Source: Circinella umbellata (Eukaryota; Mucoromycota; Mucoromycetes; Mucorales; Lichtheimiaceae). Taken from it: a stretch of DNA of 64,000 nt. Below the pieces are notes generated by a model. It was not told the DNA's origin. It ran no database searches and worked only from the letters and a program-made list of their open reading frames with translations. Made by a program: the position numbers and the translations under genes. The stretch covers positions 186,001-250,000 of the forward strand of contig JAIWNF010000051.1 of assembly GCA_025093555.1 (NCBI GenBank), given 5' to 3'. Below are positions 23,950 to 35,320 of this stretch, piece after piece; position 1 is the first letter of the stretch, and every line of letters begins with the position of its first letter.

Positions 23950-25760
23950 ATGAAATTTACATCCCTTTCAATTTTGAGTGTATTGGCGTTCAGCACGTTT
24001 GCATCTGCCACTCCATTTGAACAGAGTAAAACTCAAAACTATATCATTCAACTGAATAAAACTTCTACCGTTGATGACTGTAAGGAGAAACAAAACAAGA
24101 ATCAAAAAATTAATTAATTATTACAAAAATAGTAATTAATAAAATTAGCTATTGGATAATTAATTCATAAACTAAACATCCAAACAATCCAAATATTATG
24201 CAATCCTTATATATAAATTTATAGTTATCCCCAAGTTCATTCAAGACACCACAAAATTCTTCCATGATCTTTTTGAGGAAGTCGGCGAAAAAATCGAGGA
24301 TTTGATCGGTAGGGATGACGACCCAACAGGTAACAACAGAATCCGAGTGCGTCAATCGTATGATCTCGGTGGTAACTTCAAAGCTCTTGATGTTTCACTT
24401 GCGGATGATCGTATTTTGGACAAGATCCTGACAGGTTTCTCTGAAGTGATTGCAATTATTCCTGATGAAGTAATTCAATTTGAATTACCAACACCTGCTC
24501 GTCTTGACAAGAAGACCAGAAAGTCGAAACGCTATTACATTGTAAATATAACAAGCGTCATTTATTTACTGGCCTTATGTACAATCAACGAAAAATACTT
24601 ACCTTTCTCAACATTATAAAATCATAGCGTCCTGTTAAGAGTGGCGAATCAACCTACAACCCTGGAGAACAAGAATCACAACACCCACATCAAAACCGTG
24701 ATGTTGTAAGCGAAGCAACCTATATCGAACAACCTAATGCTCAATGGAACTTGGCACGTATTTCTCAACACGAATCTGATTTGACTCAACCCTACATTTA
24801 CGATTCACGTGGCGGGTATGTTATACTTTCTCTCTTTTTTCCGAATTTTATACATGATTAGAAAAAAGGAAACTTTTTTGAATAACCGACTTGTTATCAC
24901 ATATTTATAGTGCTGGCGTTACAGTATATGTTGTTGATGATGGTGTCGCTGTCAACCATAAAGATTTTGAAGGTCGTGCTAAACATGGTTATTCTGCATA
25001 CAGTAACGGAAAGTCGGGTAGCGGCAAAAAAAGTAGTAAAACCTTTGGTAATAGCTCTCAATTAAAAGCCAAAAACCCACTTGATGGCGGCGGTCACGGA
25101 ACTCATGTCAGTGGTATTATTGGCGGTAAGCAATATGGTGTTGCAAAGAACGTCAGCATTGTTAGTGTTAAAGTTCTTACAAACGAGGGCCAAGGCACTG
25201 TCTCAAGCTTGCTTGGAGGTATTGAGTGGATCATCAACCAAGAAAAAAATCAAACCCGCCCTGTCCTCATCAACATGTCGCTTGGTATGCCTGATAGCAG
25301 CGCTGGTGCAAAAGCATTGAACGACGCTGTTTCGGCTGCTGTTGAAGCCGGCATTCCTGTATTTGTTGCTGCTGGTAATTCTGGAAGTGACGCATGCAAA
25401 ATCGTTCCTGCTGGTAACAGTGATGTCTATACCGTTGGTTCTGTTAATAAGGAAGACACTTTCGACGATTACAGTTGCTATGGTAAATGTGTTGATATTT
25501 TGGCTCCTGGTAAAGATATTACCAGTGCATACATTGGCGGAAAGAATGCCAAAGAAACCATGTCTGGTACATCCATGGCTTCTCCCCATGTAGCTGGTGT
25601 AGCTGCTTTGATGCTTCCTGGTTTAGAGCAGGGAATCAAGCCAAAAGACCTTTACAGCGCAATCACCAAGATTTCTACCAGTAACAAGATTGATCTAATT
25701 CCAAATATTGCTACACCCAACAAACTCCTTTTCAACGATCAACAAAAAAGTGAAAAGTAG
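23950..25760 (+). CDS. Diverged subtilisin-like serine protease, copy 4
   Basis: Exons 23950-24079, 24225-24541, 24628-24815 and 24911-25760; 494 residues. Intron positions and phases equal those of copies 1-3, but the protein differs at many sites. It keeps a signal peptide, the propeptide and the S8 triad: Asp221 (YVVDDG), His274 (GHGTHVSG) and Ser433 (SGTSMASPH), with Asn368. It has two extra pieces. One is a longer propeptide-catalytic linker rich in Glu, Gln and His (about residues 140-190). The other is a Lys/Ser/Gly-rich insertion of about 24 residues between the Asp and His blocks (about 244-268). It looks functional and represents the older member of the cluster. Confidence 0.95.
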
Positions 25761-25947
25761 AAATAGGATCATATCATTCCCCTCCTCTCCCTCTCCCTCT
25801 CCCGTCCCTCTACTTTATACTTAACTCAATCAATCATTATTCATCCCAAGTCACCCTTACTACTAGCTACTTATCATCGATAACATGTAACTGTACTACC
25901 TCTGTATGTGATATTATATCAAAATATTATATTTTATTGTTATACTT

Positions 25948-27146
25948 TTATTTCTTCAATAATGCATCACGTTCCTTGACCAATTGATCATATTCAGTGG
26001 ATTGTTGAGCTGCTCTCTTTTTCAATGATTCGAAGTCAGGTGTTTGTTTCTTCAATGCCGTGATTTCAGTTTGCAAATCAGCAACTTGCTTTTTGTAAGA
26101 GGAATCAATTTCAGCAAGTCGATCAGTATCCTCATTAGCAATCGCGCTCTATATAAACATATGATTTACTCGGCACAGTTAGTCTTCGTGTATACGAAAC
26201 TACTCTTTAAGACGTATCCAAATCTTTCTATCCATCAAGTATGTTATTAACCTCTTTCTTCATGTGCTGAAGTTGTTCTTCACGTTCGAGCATGTCGACA
26301 ACTAATGCAGTGGTTCTTTCAAGGATCCTATATTTATAAGAAATGTATTAACTTGTTTTCCTCTAACTCCTCCACCAAGAATTTCTTGGCAGAAACATAA
26401 AAAAGTACTTACAATGACAAAAACAAGGTGAAGCCAGTAAGATATAAGTTACGTTGAGCATAAAAACGCTTTGCTTTCAAACTAGCCTCAAAACTATAAT
26501 CATGATGATGACCTTCTTCTTGTTCAGCTTCTTCGCCGATACGTTGTAATCGGTTAAATGTATCTATATAATAAGAATAATTCTACATTATTATTCTCAC
26601 ATCCTTCACTTTTTCTCATGTCTATTTCGTATATACTTGCCAATGAACAGTAAAAAGATGAAACTATTAAAGATATACATAAATAACGCCATGAGCTTAT
26701 TGGTTCAATAATATCATAGATACACATATATACACACGCCGCTTTACATTATATGTAATACTTACGCGAAAATGATCTTGAGAGCGTACAAAGCCTTTGC
26801 AACCTAATATGTTTGCCACCTTCCAGTTTTAGTCACATATAATTTCATTTCGTTTTTTACTTATTTATACACATACCACAGGAGACGATCTAAAAGCTCT
26901 CATCATAGCTCTGCGCCAATGCATTGGAAGCGGAAGCTATATGCAAATTTAATTAGTTTCTTCTCCTTTTTTAACATGAAATAATTACGTGGAAGCAGAA
27001 TGAAACTGAAAGCTTACCACTACCAAGCAAAAGACAAGCATCTATATAACAAATTAAATGAGTAAAAACATGGATATAAATATCATATAAACTTTTTATA
27101 CCTCCAACACCAAAAGTGTAAATGTTAATGTAAAGTAAATTGTCAT
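25948..27146 (-). CDS. BAP31/Yet3-like ER membrane protein
   Basis: Eight exons on the minus strand: 27102-27146, 27018-27041, 26877-26936, 26766-26803, 26641-26663, 26413-26563, 26252-26327 and 25948-26148, giving 205 residues. The N-terminal half has hydrophobic segments around the BAP31-type LPLP...WRRAMMRAF block, then KALYALKIIFAF and DTFNRLQ. The C-terminal half is a coiled coil ending in ERDALLKK. The family works in ER membrane protein traffic and quality control. The intron after exon 5 must start with GC (attg|gcaagt) to keep the frame, a rare but accepted donor. A short dilysine-like end may aid ER retention. The subtilase gene converges on it. This is the only intact copy of four. 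Confidence 0.85.
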
Positions 27147-27994
27147 CTTGTTTTAAAAGAAAAACGCCTCAAAGAAAGAAGAAAGAACTCGGGCCTGAAT
27201 AATAATCAACCACGAACCAACCCGGAGCATTGTCCGATTATTTTTAAATAGCACATGATTTTCTTTCCTGTGCATGACCACTGAGCAAAAAAAGTTGTTT
27301 CGAATGATATCACCCTGCATGGTAAATGCTATAATATATCCTTTGTGATCTTTATATGTATTTGTTTGTTGCAAATTGTTTGTGCCAAGCAGAAACAATT
27401 TTGTGTTTTCGTATAAGTTTTTATTTTTGCGTCGATGTTTTTGCGTCACAGTTTGGGCTTTCGGTTTCCTTACCTACAATATTCAGTAACTTTTTTTTTC
27501 CGAGTTTAATGGCCTTGTTGATGAAATATTCATTCACAACTGTCTTGTTGAACAACTTAAAAAATTAAAAAAAAACTATCAATGACTAGGGTGACTGAAG
27601 TAACACTATATAAGCGCACAAAGTTGATCGATCAATAGAACAACAACTCTAAATTTTGATTGAGCCAAGAGAGAAGGGGATCCTATTTGAGTTGTAATTC
27701 GTTCGCAATGTGGTATACTCATTACTATCCTCGGTGCCATCTGCATGCTTGGTGTCAGTAAAATATCGCTTAGAAAACCACAGTCTAGATAAATCAGTAA
27801 AAAACAAAAGAGTAATGATGGTTTTACAGAGTTGGATGCACGAATTGTGAACACGTCAGAAAATCTTATCGAGTTTAATTATGAGTAGCTATTCCTGATG
27901 ATAATAACATGAAAGGACATTAGTTAGCGATGAACAACGTGTCCCTCCAAACAAATCAATCAGTTTTTCGTCCTATGGAGCGACGTGATTACAA
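27147..27994. other. Intergenic, divergent promoters
   Basis: Non-coding space between the BAP31-like gene and the PTAR1-like gene, which point away from each other. Homology with A1 ends near 27,220. No repeat or RNA gene was recognised. Confidence 0.6.
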
Positions 27995-29762
27995 ATGGAT
28001 TTACCTGGCTTTCTACTCTCTTTTTCTCGAGCTCTAATTGAAGATGAAGCTAAGTAAGTATGGGATTCGGTCAGCATTATTGTTGTTAAGCTCAATATAA
28101 ATACTATGATAGGTGTTCGGAGAGACAAGTTAAGAGAAAAAGATTAATTGACTCCAAGAATAACTGTAAATCCCAAGAATGATTATGTAGTATAAATCAG
28201 GCATCCAAAGTCGTATTTTTTTCTGTGTACGAAAAGGTGAATAGTTATTAAGCTCGATTAGAAGAAAACACCCCTATGTTAAGGATGGCTTCTTCAATAC
28301 CGTGTAGCTTCATCTTCCGCTTTTTTTCGATTATTATCACAGAACAAAAAAAAAATGATCACACTTTATCAGAAACTCGCCACAATATTGGAAAACTATA
28401 ACATGTAAATGAGCAAAAAAAAATTATAAAATGAATTTCTTTGTTTTGATAGATGAGAAACAAAAATAAAGTTTCTAACTTAAATGACCCTCTTCTTCTG
28501 CTTGTTTTGGGGTGTATTTTTTTGAGTGATGAGGTCGGTTTAGTGTTTGGACTTCCTGATGTTAATGAACTACCGCCTGACAGCCAGCCTTATTACCCAT
28601 TGATTTTTGTTGAATCCAATTTAGGACTTCCATTTCAACATTACAATGATCTTATACGTGAAACTGATAAAGCAATGCGCAAAGCGACAAATCCAGAAAA
28701 AATTGAACAAGCAAGCAAAATCATGATCATGTTGAAACCTGACAACTATACAGCCATGAATATGAGGTATATTTAAATCTGAATCTGTTGGTTTTTTCTA
28801 GTCAAGAAAGATGATACTAATGAATTATATTTTATATTTTGCAGAAAACAATTGATTGAATCGAGCCAAGTCACCATAAAAGATGAATTACGCTGGATCG
28901 ACTTGATATTCACGATACCAAAGCATTGTAAAAGTGGTGTAGCTTGGCATCATCGGTAAGTGTAAAAAAAAGGTGATGTTAGATAATAAAAACGGGGGGA
29001 AAGAAAGAAAAGGAAGTTGAAGTGGAAAGTCAAAACATATCTTAGGCAATGGTTATTTATGCATCCAGGCGCTGCTGATCGTGAAATGAACCTGGATCAT
29101 GAATTACAACTTTGTGCACGTACAGGGACCCTTCATCCTCGGAACTATTATGCTTGGAATTATCGACGGTGGCTATTAGAATCACGCATGAATCTAAGCT
29201 ACATTCAAGAAAAAGAATATGCAGAAGCAAAAGCTTGGGTAGAACGAAACGTGAGCGACAATTCTGGTGTTCATCATTTAGCATGTGTAGTTAAAACAAT
29301 AGCGAAACACGGATTTGATAAGGAAGAAGAACATCTGAATTGGACAATAAATCTTATTGTGCGCTTTCCAGGTCATGAAACATTATGGTATCATTTACGA
29401 TTTTTATACACCTGTTCCAAAAAAATAACTATTGACGGTCATAGTTTAATCGAAAGGATTATAAATGATACCAATTTGCAAGAAGCAGGAACAGAATTAG
29501 AAAATAAGAGACAATTAGAGCTTGCGCTTTGTTTTGGAATATGGTTGTGCCTATTGGTAAGAGAATTCGTTTATATACACCTTTTTGTTGCATCTTATGA
29601 GATAGTCATAAAAAAAACTTAATAATATCCAAACTTCCATTATTGTGGGATATTTAGGAAAATCATCACAAGTCTGATTCATTACCCTTTTTGAAAGACC
29701 GACATAATGATTATATAAACAGATTACATGAATTAACACCAATCCCAAAATATATCAAGTAG
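27995..29762 (+). CDS. PTAR1: PTAR1-like prenyltransferase alpha-repeat protein
   Basis: Proposed exons 27995-28053, 28527-28766, 28845-28955, 29046-29556 and 29658-29762; 341 residues. Several PPTA-type repeats are visible: DNYTAMNMRKQL, CKSGVAWHHRQWL, NYYAWNYRRWLL and HETLWYHLRFLY, the last three in the N/H-x-x-AW/LW-x-x-R form. This matches protein prenyltransferase alpha-subunit repeat proteins such as PTAR1, the alpha-type subunit of a later-described geranylgeranyltransferase. Farnesyl- or geranylgeranyltransferase alpha is less likely but possible. The first exon (MDLPGFLLSFSRALIEDEA) and its 473-base intron are inferred because they give a sensible N-terminus joining NDEVGLV. Starting at 28453 instead would add a hydrophobic stretch not expected for the family. 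It converges on the aldo-keto reductase with a gap of only 110 bases. Confidence 0.8.
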
Positions 29763-29872
29763 TATAAAAAATACAATTCCTTTTTATATAAACATGGAAA
29801 GAGACAATGTAATTTTCTATATATAGTTTTATATACAAGTTATTTAGTTTTTTAATATATTTTTCTCATATT

Positions 29873-31523
29873 TTAAGCCTTCTTCTTGTGTTCACCAAAG
29901 ACATCATTGGATGGACCAAACATCAAAACAGGATCACAGGTTCGGACAGGATGTTCACGACCGATCTTTGTAATTTCTTCAACATCCTCATCATCCATCT
30001 TAAAATATTCAATGTTTGCCTTAATACGTTCGGGAGTAACTGACTTGGGAATTACTAATATCATGAAAAAAAAGCATAAAATTAACCTGGTGATATTCTG
30101 ATACCTTTCATAAATCCGAATTATAAAACTAGATCAACAAAAGCTTACCACAATATCCACGAGCAACACCCCAGTTGATAAGGATTTGAACGGGTGTCTT
30201 ATTATATTTTTCAGCTGCCTTGAGGACAGCAGGCTCTTCAAGAGTCTTTGAATGACCAGTAGCAGCGTACCATGAGAAACCAGGGTTACCCAAAGGACTA
30301 TTACATAGATATTATTCTGTTAAAGATTTTTTTTTTCTATTTATACTTCAATAATGAGTTGCAATAATAAGCTACCTGAATGCAGTAAGAGCCACATTGT
30401 GCTTCTTGGCCCAGTTCACCATTTCTTCTTGCGGCAAACTTGGGTGAATTTCAATCTATATTTGCATAAATAAATATGATAAGAGTTTGTACATGTGTAT
30501 ATTATACTTTCTTTATCGAATCATAATTGTTATTTTGATATACACGAACCTGGTTCATAGCAGGAGGAATTTCGGCTTTGGACATTAATTCCTCAAGCAT
30601 TTCAATAGTAAAGTTGGCGACACCTATAATTATTATTGTCATTGTTAACATATTGGCAACAGTATTAGTAAATTTACATACTCAAACATTTTGTTTATTT
30701 GCTTGTTTGGTTGTGGTCACTTTCTCTCTCTCTTTCCGTGATGTGTATATAATTAATATTGTAGGAAAAAATAATAAAATATTTACCAATAGAGCGGACC
30801 AAACCATCCTTGACCAATTTTTCCATTTCTCTCCAAGTATCAATGATAGGAATGTCAATACACTTGATGTCATTGTTTTCATCCTTGACTTGAATCTTGT
30901 CATGTTCAAAACCATGGAATTCCCATGCCATAGGCCAATGAAACATGTACATGTCAATATAGTCGAAACCAAGATCTTCTAACGAGCGTTGGCAAGCTGG
31001 ACGAACATGTTCGGGGCGCTTGAATGTTTGCCATAACTTGGTAGTGACAAAAACTTCTTCTCTTGGAACTCCACTTTCACGAATAGCATCCCCCAAAGAA
31101 CGTTCAGTTTGATCTATATATATTACAATGATCAATCAGAAAATTTCCCTATTTTACACTAGAAAAGAAACGCGTTTTTTTTCACCTTTGTAATATGCTG
31201 TATCCAAATCCCTCGCTCTTTATTCCGTTCTTTTTCCCTCAATTTAACTTACACAAATATGCGGTATCAAAATGACGGTATCCACATTTTAAAGCTACCT
31301 TGACAGCATCATGTACTAAATGAGGAGCATCAGCACCGCCAAAAGTACCATAGCCGATCATCGGTAAGTCATAACCGCTATTGAGCTTGATTCATAAAAA
31401 TAACGTTTATTTTTTGAGTTTCAATGAATCATTGTTTTCCACCTCTTCATCCAAAACACATATATGCAAACTGAATTTGTTGCTATGACAACCAACCTTA
31501 ATTGTAGGAACGTTTGCAGCCAT
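29873..31523 (-). CDS. Aldo-keto reductase
   Basis: Seven exons on the minus strand: 31497-31523, 31253-31385, 30787-31113, 30550-30623, 30376-30455, 30149-30297 and 29873-30054; 323 residues, normal for the family. The catalytic tetrad of the (beta/alpha)8 barrel is visible: Asp49 and Tyr54 in HFDTAYLYQTE, Lys79 in VTTKLW and His112 in MFHWP. The late IPKSVTPERIKANI block binds NADPH. It should reduce aldehydes or ketones with NADPH in the cytosol, resembling fungal glycerol dehydrogenase or aldose reductase types; the substrate cannot be told from sequence. All intron phases agree. Confidence 0.93.
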
Positions 31524-34153
31524 AATGACTTATATAAAATTAAAGAAAATGAAAAAGAAATACCAGGGAATTTTCTCCTCCGTTTTATTTTTGTATGCTT
31601 TTTAGGTGTTAGATCATGAGCGGACAAATGCCAATGACGTAAGAATGGGTATCCATGCAAACCCCTGTGCGTCAGAGACAGCTCTTTTTTTTCTTTTTTT
31701 CCACTATTTTCATGTTATTTTTCCTTTTGCTCATATTCTAATTTTGGGGTTAGTATAAGGTTATACTATCCATTAAAAAAGAAACAACATTGTATAAATT
31801 GAGATAAAATTATTTATTTCTTTGCTTATAAATTACTGCACTATTAGCTTATATATATACCTAACATATAAGACTCACATTCTTATTTTATTTTATATAA
31901 TGCAGGTGCGACGTTTAGATCTCCACATGATAAGTCTGATCTTTCGCAAAATATCTCAGTCTGAAAACTGACAAATTGCTTCTTCCGAATAAAGTGACAA
32001 GCCGACAAAAGGAAACACATTGTGTAACAAACGCATCAATTTGCTCTTTCCCACCCACCCCCCAAAAAAAATAAAGGGGAAAAAGACTATGTCATATTTT
32101 CTATAAAGTATTTTGAAATTCATGATCAGAAAAAGATTAGAAAACAGAATACCTTATTTTGGAATCACTTGACCATTGTATTAGCTGATAATACTATCGA
32201 TCCAGAATCTTTATATTTACATACATGTATTTTATGGTATAAAATTATTAAGAAAAACGGACTGTTATCGTCACAATCGTTCATATCGAATGATAGTAAA
32301 TATGTATCGGGTCAATATTTCTTTTTTTTTTCTGCATTATTATGCAGCTACGTTACTGTGTCTATAAAACATTTAGAATCGCGACACTCCAGTTTTCTTT
32401 GTTCTAAATAAATCAACACAAAATTCTGCATTTACAGCAAGTGCATAATAATGCCAGTATTGGTTCCAGCTTATGATAATACATATTAAAGAGTATACAT
32501 CAAAATTATCAAAGAGTAATAAATACTATAAATTATTAGCTAATACTAATTGAATAATTCCCATTTTTTCCGGATTCCAAATTAGAGATAAGAAAAGATA
32601 GCATACAATCAATATAATATCACCTGCAGCGATGAAAAAAAAAATCCCACTACCACCAACAACGTCTCTTAAAAATATAACTATAAATTACGAATACCTA
32701 TTAGGAGCATTAAAAAGATTGTATATATGCTGAAATCATTTAAATACGTACCTTCATGTACACATAGAGAAAATTTTTTATTATTATGATAGATTCAATA
32801 AAAAAGAAAGCATACGTACTATCATAATTATGCGCCCTAAAACTCGAAATCATTTCGTCAAAAGAAGTCATATGAGGTCTGTCACTGCCATATATATGAT
32901 TTGTTCAGATTCTTTTTTAAACTTAAAAAGTCTTGCCACAATGAACATTCCCTATAATGTGTAGCTCTTGGCAAATGATTATTGAGTGAGAGTATGTATA
33001 CTATATTTTTTGGTATCTTTACACTTGACTTAGTACACCTTTATTTTCTTTACGTCTTGCTCCATAAACTATAGGTATGATCACGCTGGTATGATAGATA
33101 AATATGTATTACAAAAGATGATACATAATTAACTATTTTTTTTATTGCGATAAGATGAAAAGAAAATTTGATATCCAGCGTTATTTTGTATACATACAAA
33201 TAATGTATGTAACTTTGGGAGTCATAATTGTTGGTGAATGTTTAGTTGCTTTTTCCTTCATATATTCAACCAGAGTAGCATTGCATGTCTTGTTTTTGCC
33301 AATAATTTTAAACTTTTGAATTTTGTCTTCATCAAAAATCACTTGCTCCAAACGTATTGGATACTTCACCACGACTAAAATTGCATGCAATTACCTAATT
33401 CTCTATGAACATGAATTTATAGGCTATGAAATTCCATGCTTCTCTATTAATCTGCATAAAACTGAACAAACATTTATAAAAAATATCTATGAATATGAAT
33501 GAAAATGCATGCTTTGTAAATATGAGAGATAATATGTAAAAACGCATACTTATACTTTGTGAACCCACGATCGTTTGACGATAAGTAGTATTTCCACGCA
33601 CTTCTTTTACTACTTTTCTCATTATCTCACATAGTTAATGACCCACAAAAAAAGATTTATTATTCAAAATGCCTATCATAATATAGTAGAAGTAGTCTCA
33701 ACCACGTTACATCCGCAGTATAATGTATATGCTCATAAAGTAAAATATATATCATTTAGAAACTAGGCTATAAAGCATCAATGAATCTGCATGTATCTGC
33801 TTATAAATAGGTAATGGATATGATTAAATATCTATGATTTTGCATAGATCTATGGATCTTCATGAACTGACACATTTCATAGAAATTCATGTTAATAGTG
33901 ATGCAGATTCATGGAAACCCATTCATTTCTACTACTCATTTTAGCCGTGGTGCTTTTTTCATTTCTCCCTATATATAATAGTAATTATTAGCCAAATAAC
34001 TATCAACTACTGCAGCTAATTATTATGCAAGTAGTTGTTATCAAATTACTTTTATCTTACATTGATAACGTATCACTAATTCGACCAGCATAAGCTTAGC
34101 CTCCAATTAACGTTCATCATCGATAACCAACCGTTTGTTGCGTGATCTTCATA
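31524..34153. other. Gene-poor region left of the transposon
   Basis: About 2.6 kb with no gene I can support. It starts with the aldo-keto reductase promoter. A 69-codon open frame on the minus strand at 33181-33390 and a few others have no known motif. Around 33400-33930 there are many loosely repeated tatgaat/atgcat-type strings, of no clear meaning. Confidence 0.55.
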
Positions 34154-34162
34154 GTACTTATT

Positions 34163-34348
34163 GGGTACCTTTAAATTTGCAGTACTGCAAATGCAGTACT
34201 TTTTTGCAGTAGTAGTCGGACAAGACCGGAGATTTTCCGCACAATTGACCGGATTTTATCGAGTATTACTAACTATAAAAGGTGCTTTGCGGTACTCCTT
34301 GCGGTAGTTTGCGGTAGTTTGCAGTACTTTGCAGTAGTTCTTTGCAGT
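34163..34348 (+). repeat. Left terminal inverted repeat of the MULE
   Basis: Shares with the right end an almost identical core running from tttttgcagtagtagtcgg to ctttgcggtactccttgc. The inner part is a run of 10-bp units of the form TTTGCRGTAG. Such subterminal arrays are plausible transposase binding sites. It differs from the right end in unit number and in the outermost 20 bases. Confidence 0.88.
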
Positions 34349-34687
34349 AATGATTCTTATAAAATTATATATACACTTGTTTTTTTATAGTATTTCTTTA
34401 GAATTTATGGAATCATAAATTTATGAATAATATACATTTAATAAATCAAAAGTTTAATATTTAATATTAATCTCTTAAATTTTGATCTTTATCAGTTCAG
34501 CAAATACATTATATTACATATAAGTTACTTTTTTCTTTAAAAAAATATTATCCCCTGTATACTAAAAAAGAAAGCTACACATAACCACTGAAATCTTTAG
34601 AAGTAACCCTTTCTTTTTTTATATTATTGTGATATGCTCATCAGCTTTAAGGCTCTTATTATTATCAAATTAATTAGCTTCTGGAAA

Positions 34688-34724
<37 letters not shown>

Positions 34725-35320
34725 TATAGATATAATTGAATACATCTACTATGAACTTTTCTATTATATGTAGACAAAGTATTCTTTTAGGTAAATAGTT
34801 TTTGACTTTCCTTATTTTTTAGATTACATTTAAAGAGGAGATATTATTATATAGCAGGAGAAACAGAGAACAAAAGTCCGGTATCAATGATCCGATATAA
34901 TTAATTAAAACCAAACGTTCAAATGGTTTAATGGGTAAGGCGTTTCCCTAATTTCATTGCCTTGTTGAGTGGTTAAACGATCGAATCCGATAGAGAGAAA
35001 GGTTTTGCCTAAAACCTTTAATTTTTTTTTACTGGCGCTACTTTTGTTTTATGCAACTTTTTTATATATTGAGATTCTTTTTCATCATATAGCAACATAA
35101 TAACTCGATCATTATTCAATTTAGTAATAATGTCAGTATTTATTGTGCTGTATACTGCTTAATATATGTATTTAAGGTAATAAAAAAATGACTTTGGTTC
35201 TAATTACTTATTAATTATGATGTATCAAAAAAAGATTAATTTATTTATGTTTTATGTATAAAAAAAGGACAAATTGGGAACAACAATGTAAGATATATAA
35301 TTATGTACTATTTAAAAAGA
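34349..35320. other. Non-coding left interior of the MULE
   Basis: Non-coding filler between the left terminal repeat and the transposase gene end. Apart from the CA repeat, 34915-35032 resembles a pol III unit. It has an A-box-like tggtttaatgggtaaggcg, a B-box-like gatcgaatcc about 45 bases on, and a T-run at about 35022. No cloverleaf forms by eye, so a tRNA-derived SINE remnant is more likely than a tRNA gene. Confidence 0.4.
34688..34722. repeat. CA dinucleotide microsatellite
   Basis: An uninterrupted run of about 17 CA units inside the left non-coding part of the transposon. Confidence 0.95.

Noticed and set aside
28453..28776. Start of the PTAR1-like protein at 28453
   Set aside because: It would add a hydrophobic N-terminus preceded by an intron-like end; the exon at 27995 joined to 28527 gives a family-like start.
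33181..33390. 69-codon frame left of the transposon
   Set aside because: Too short and without any recognised domain or splice partners.
34688..34722. CRISPR-like or minisatellite array
   Set aside because: It is a simple CA dinucleotide run without spacers.
34915..35000. tRNA gene
   Set aside because: A-box and B-box strings exist, but no acceptor stem or anticodon arm could be paired.
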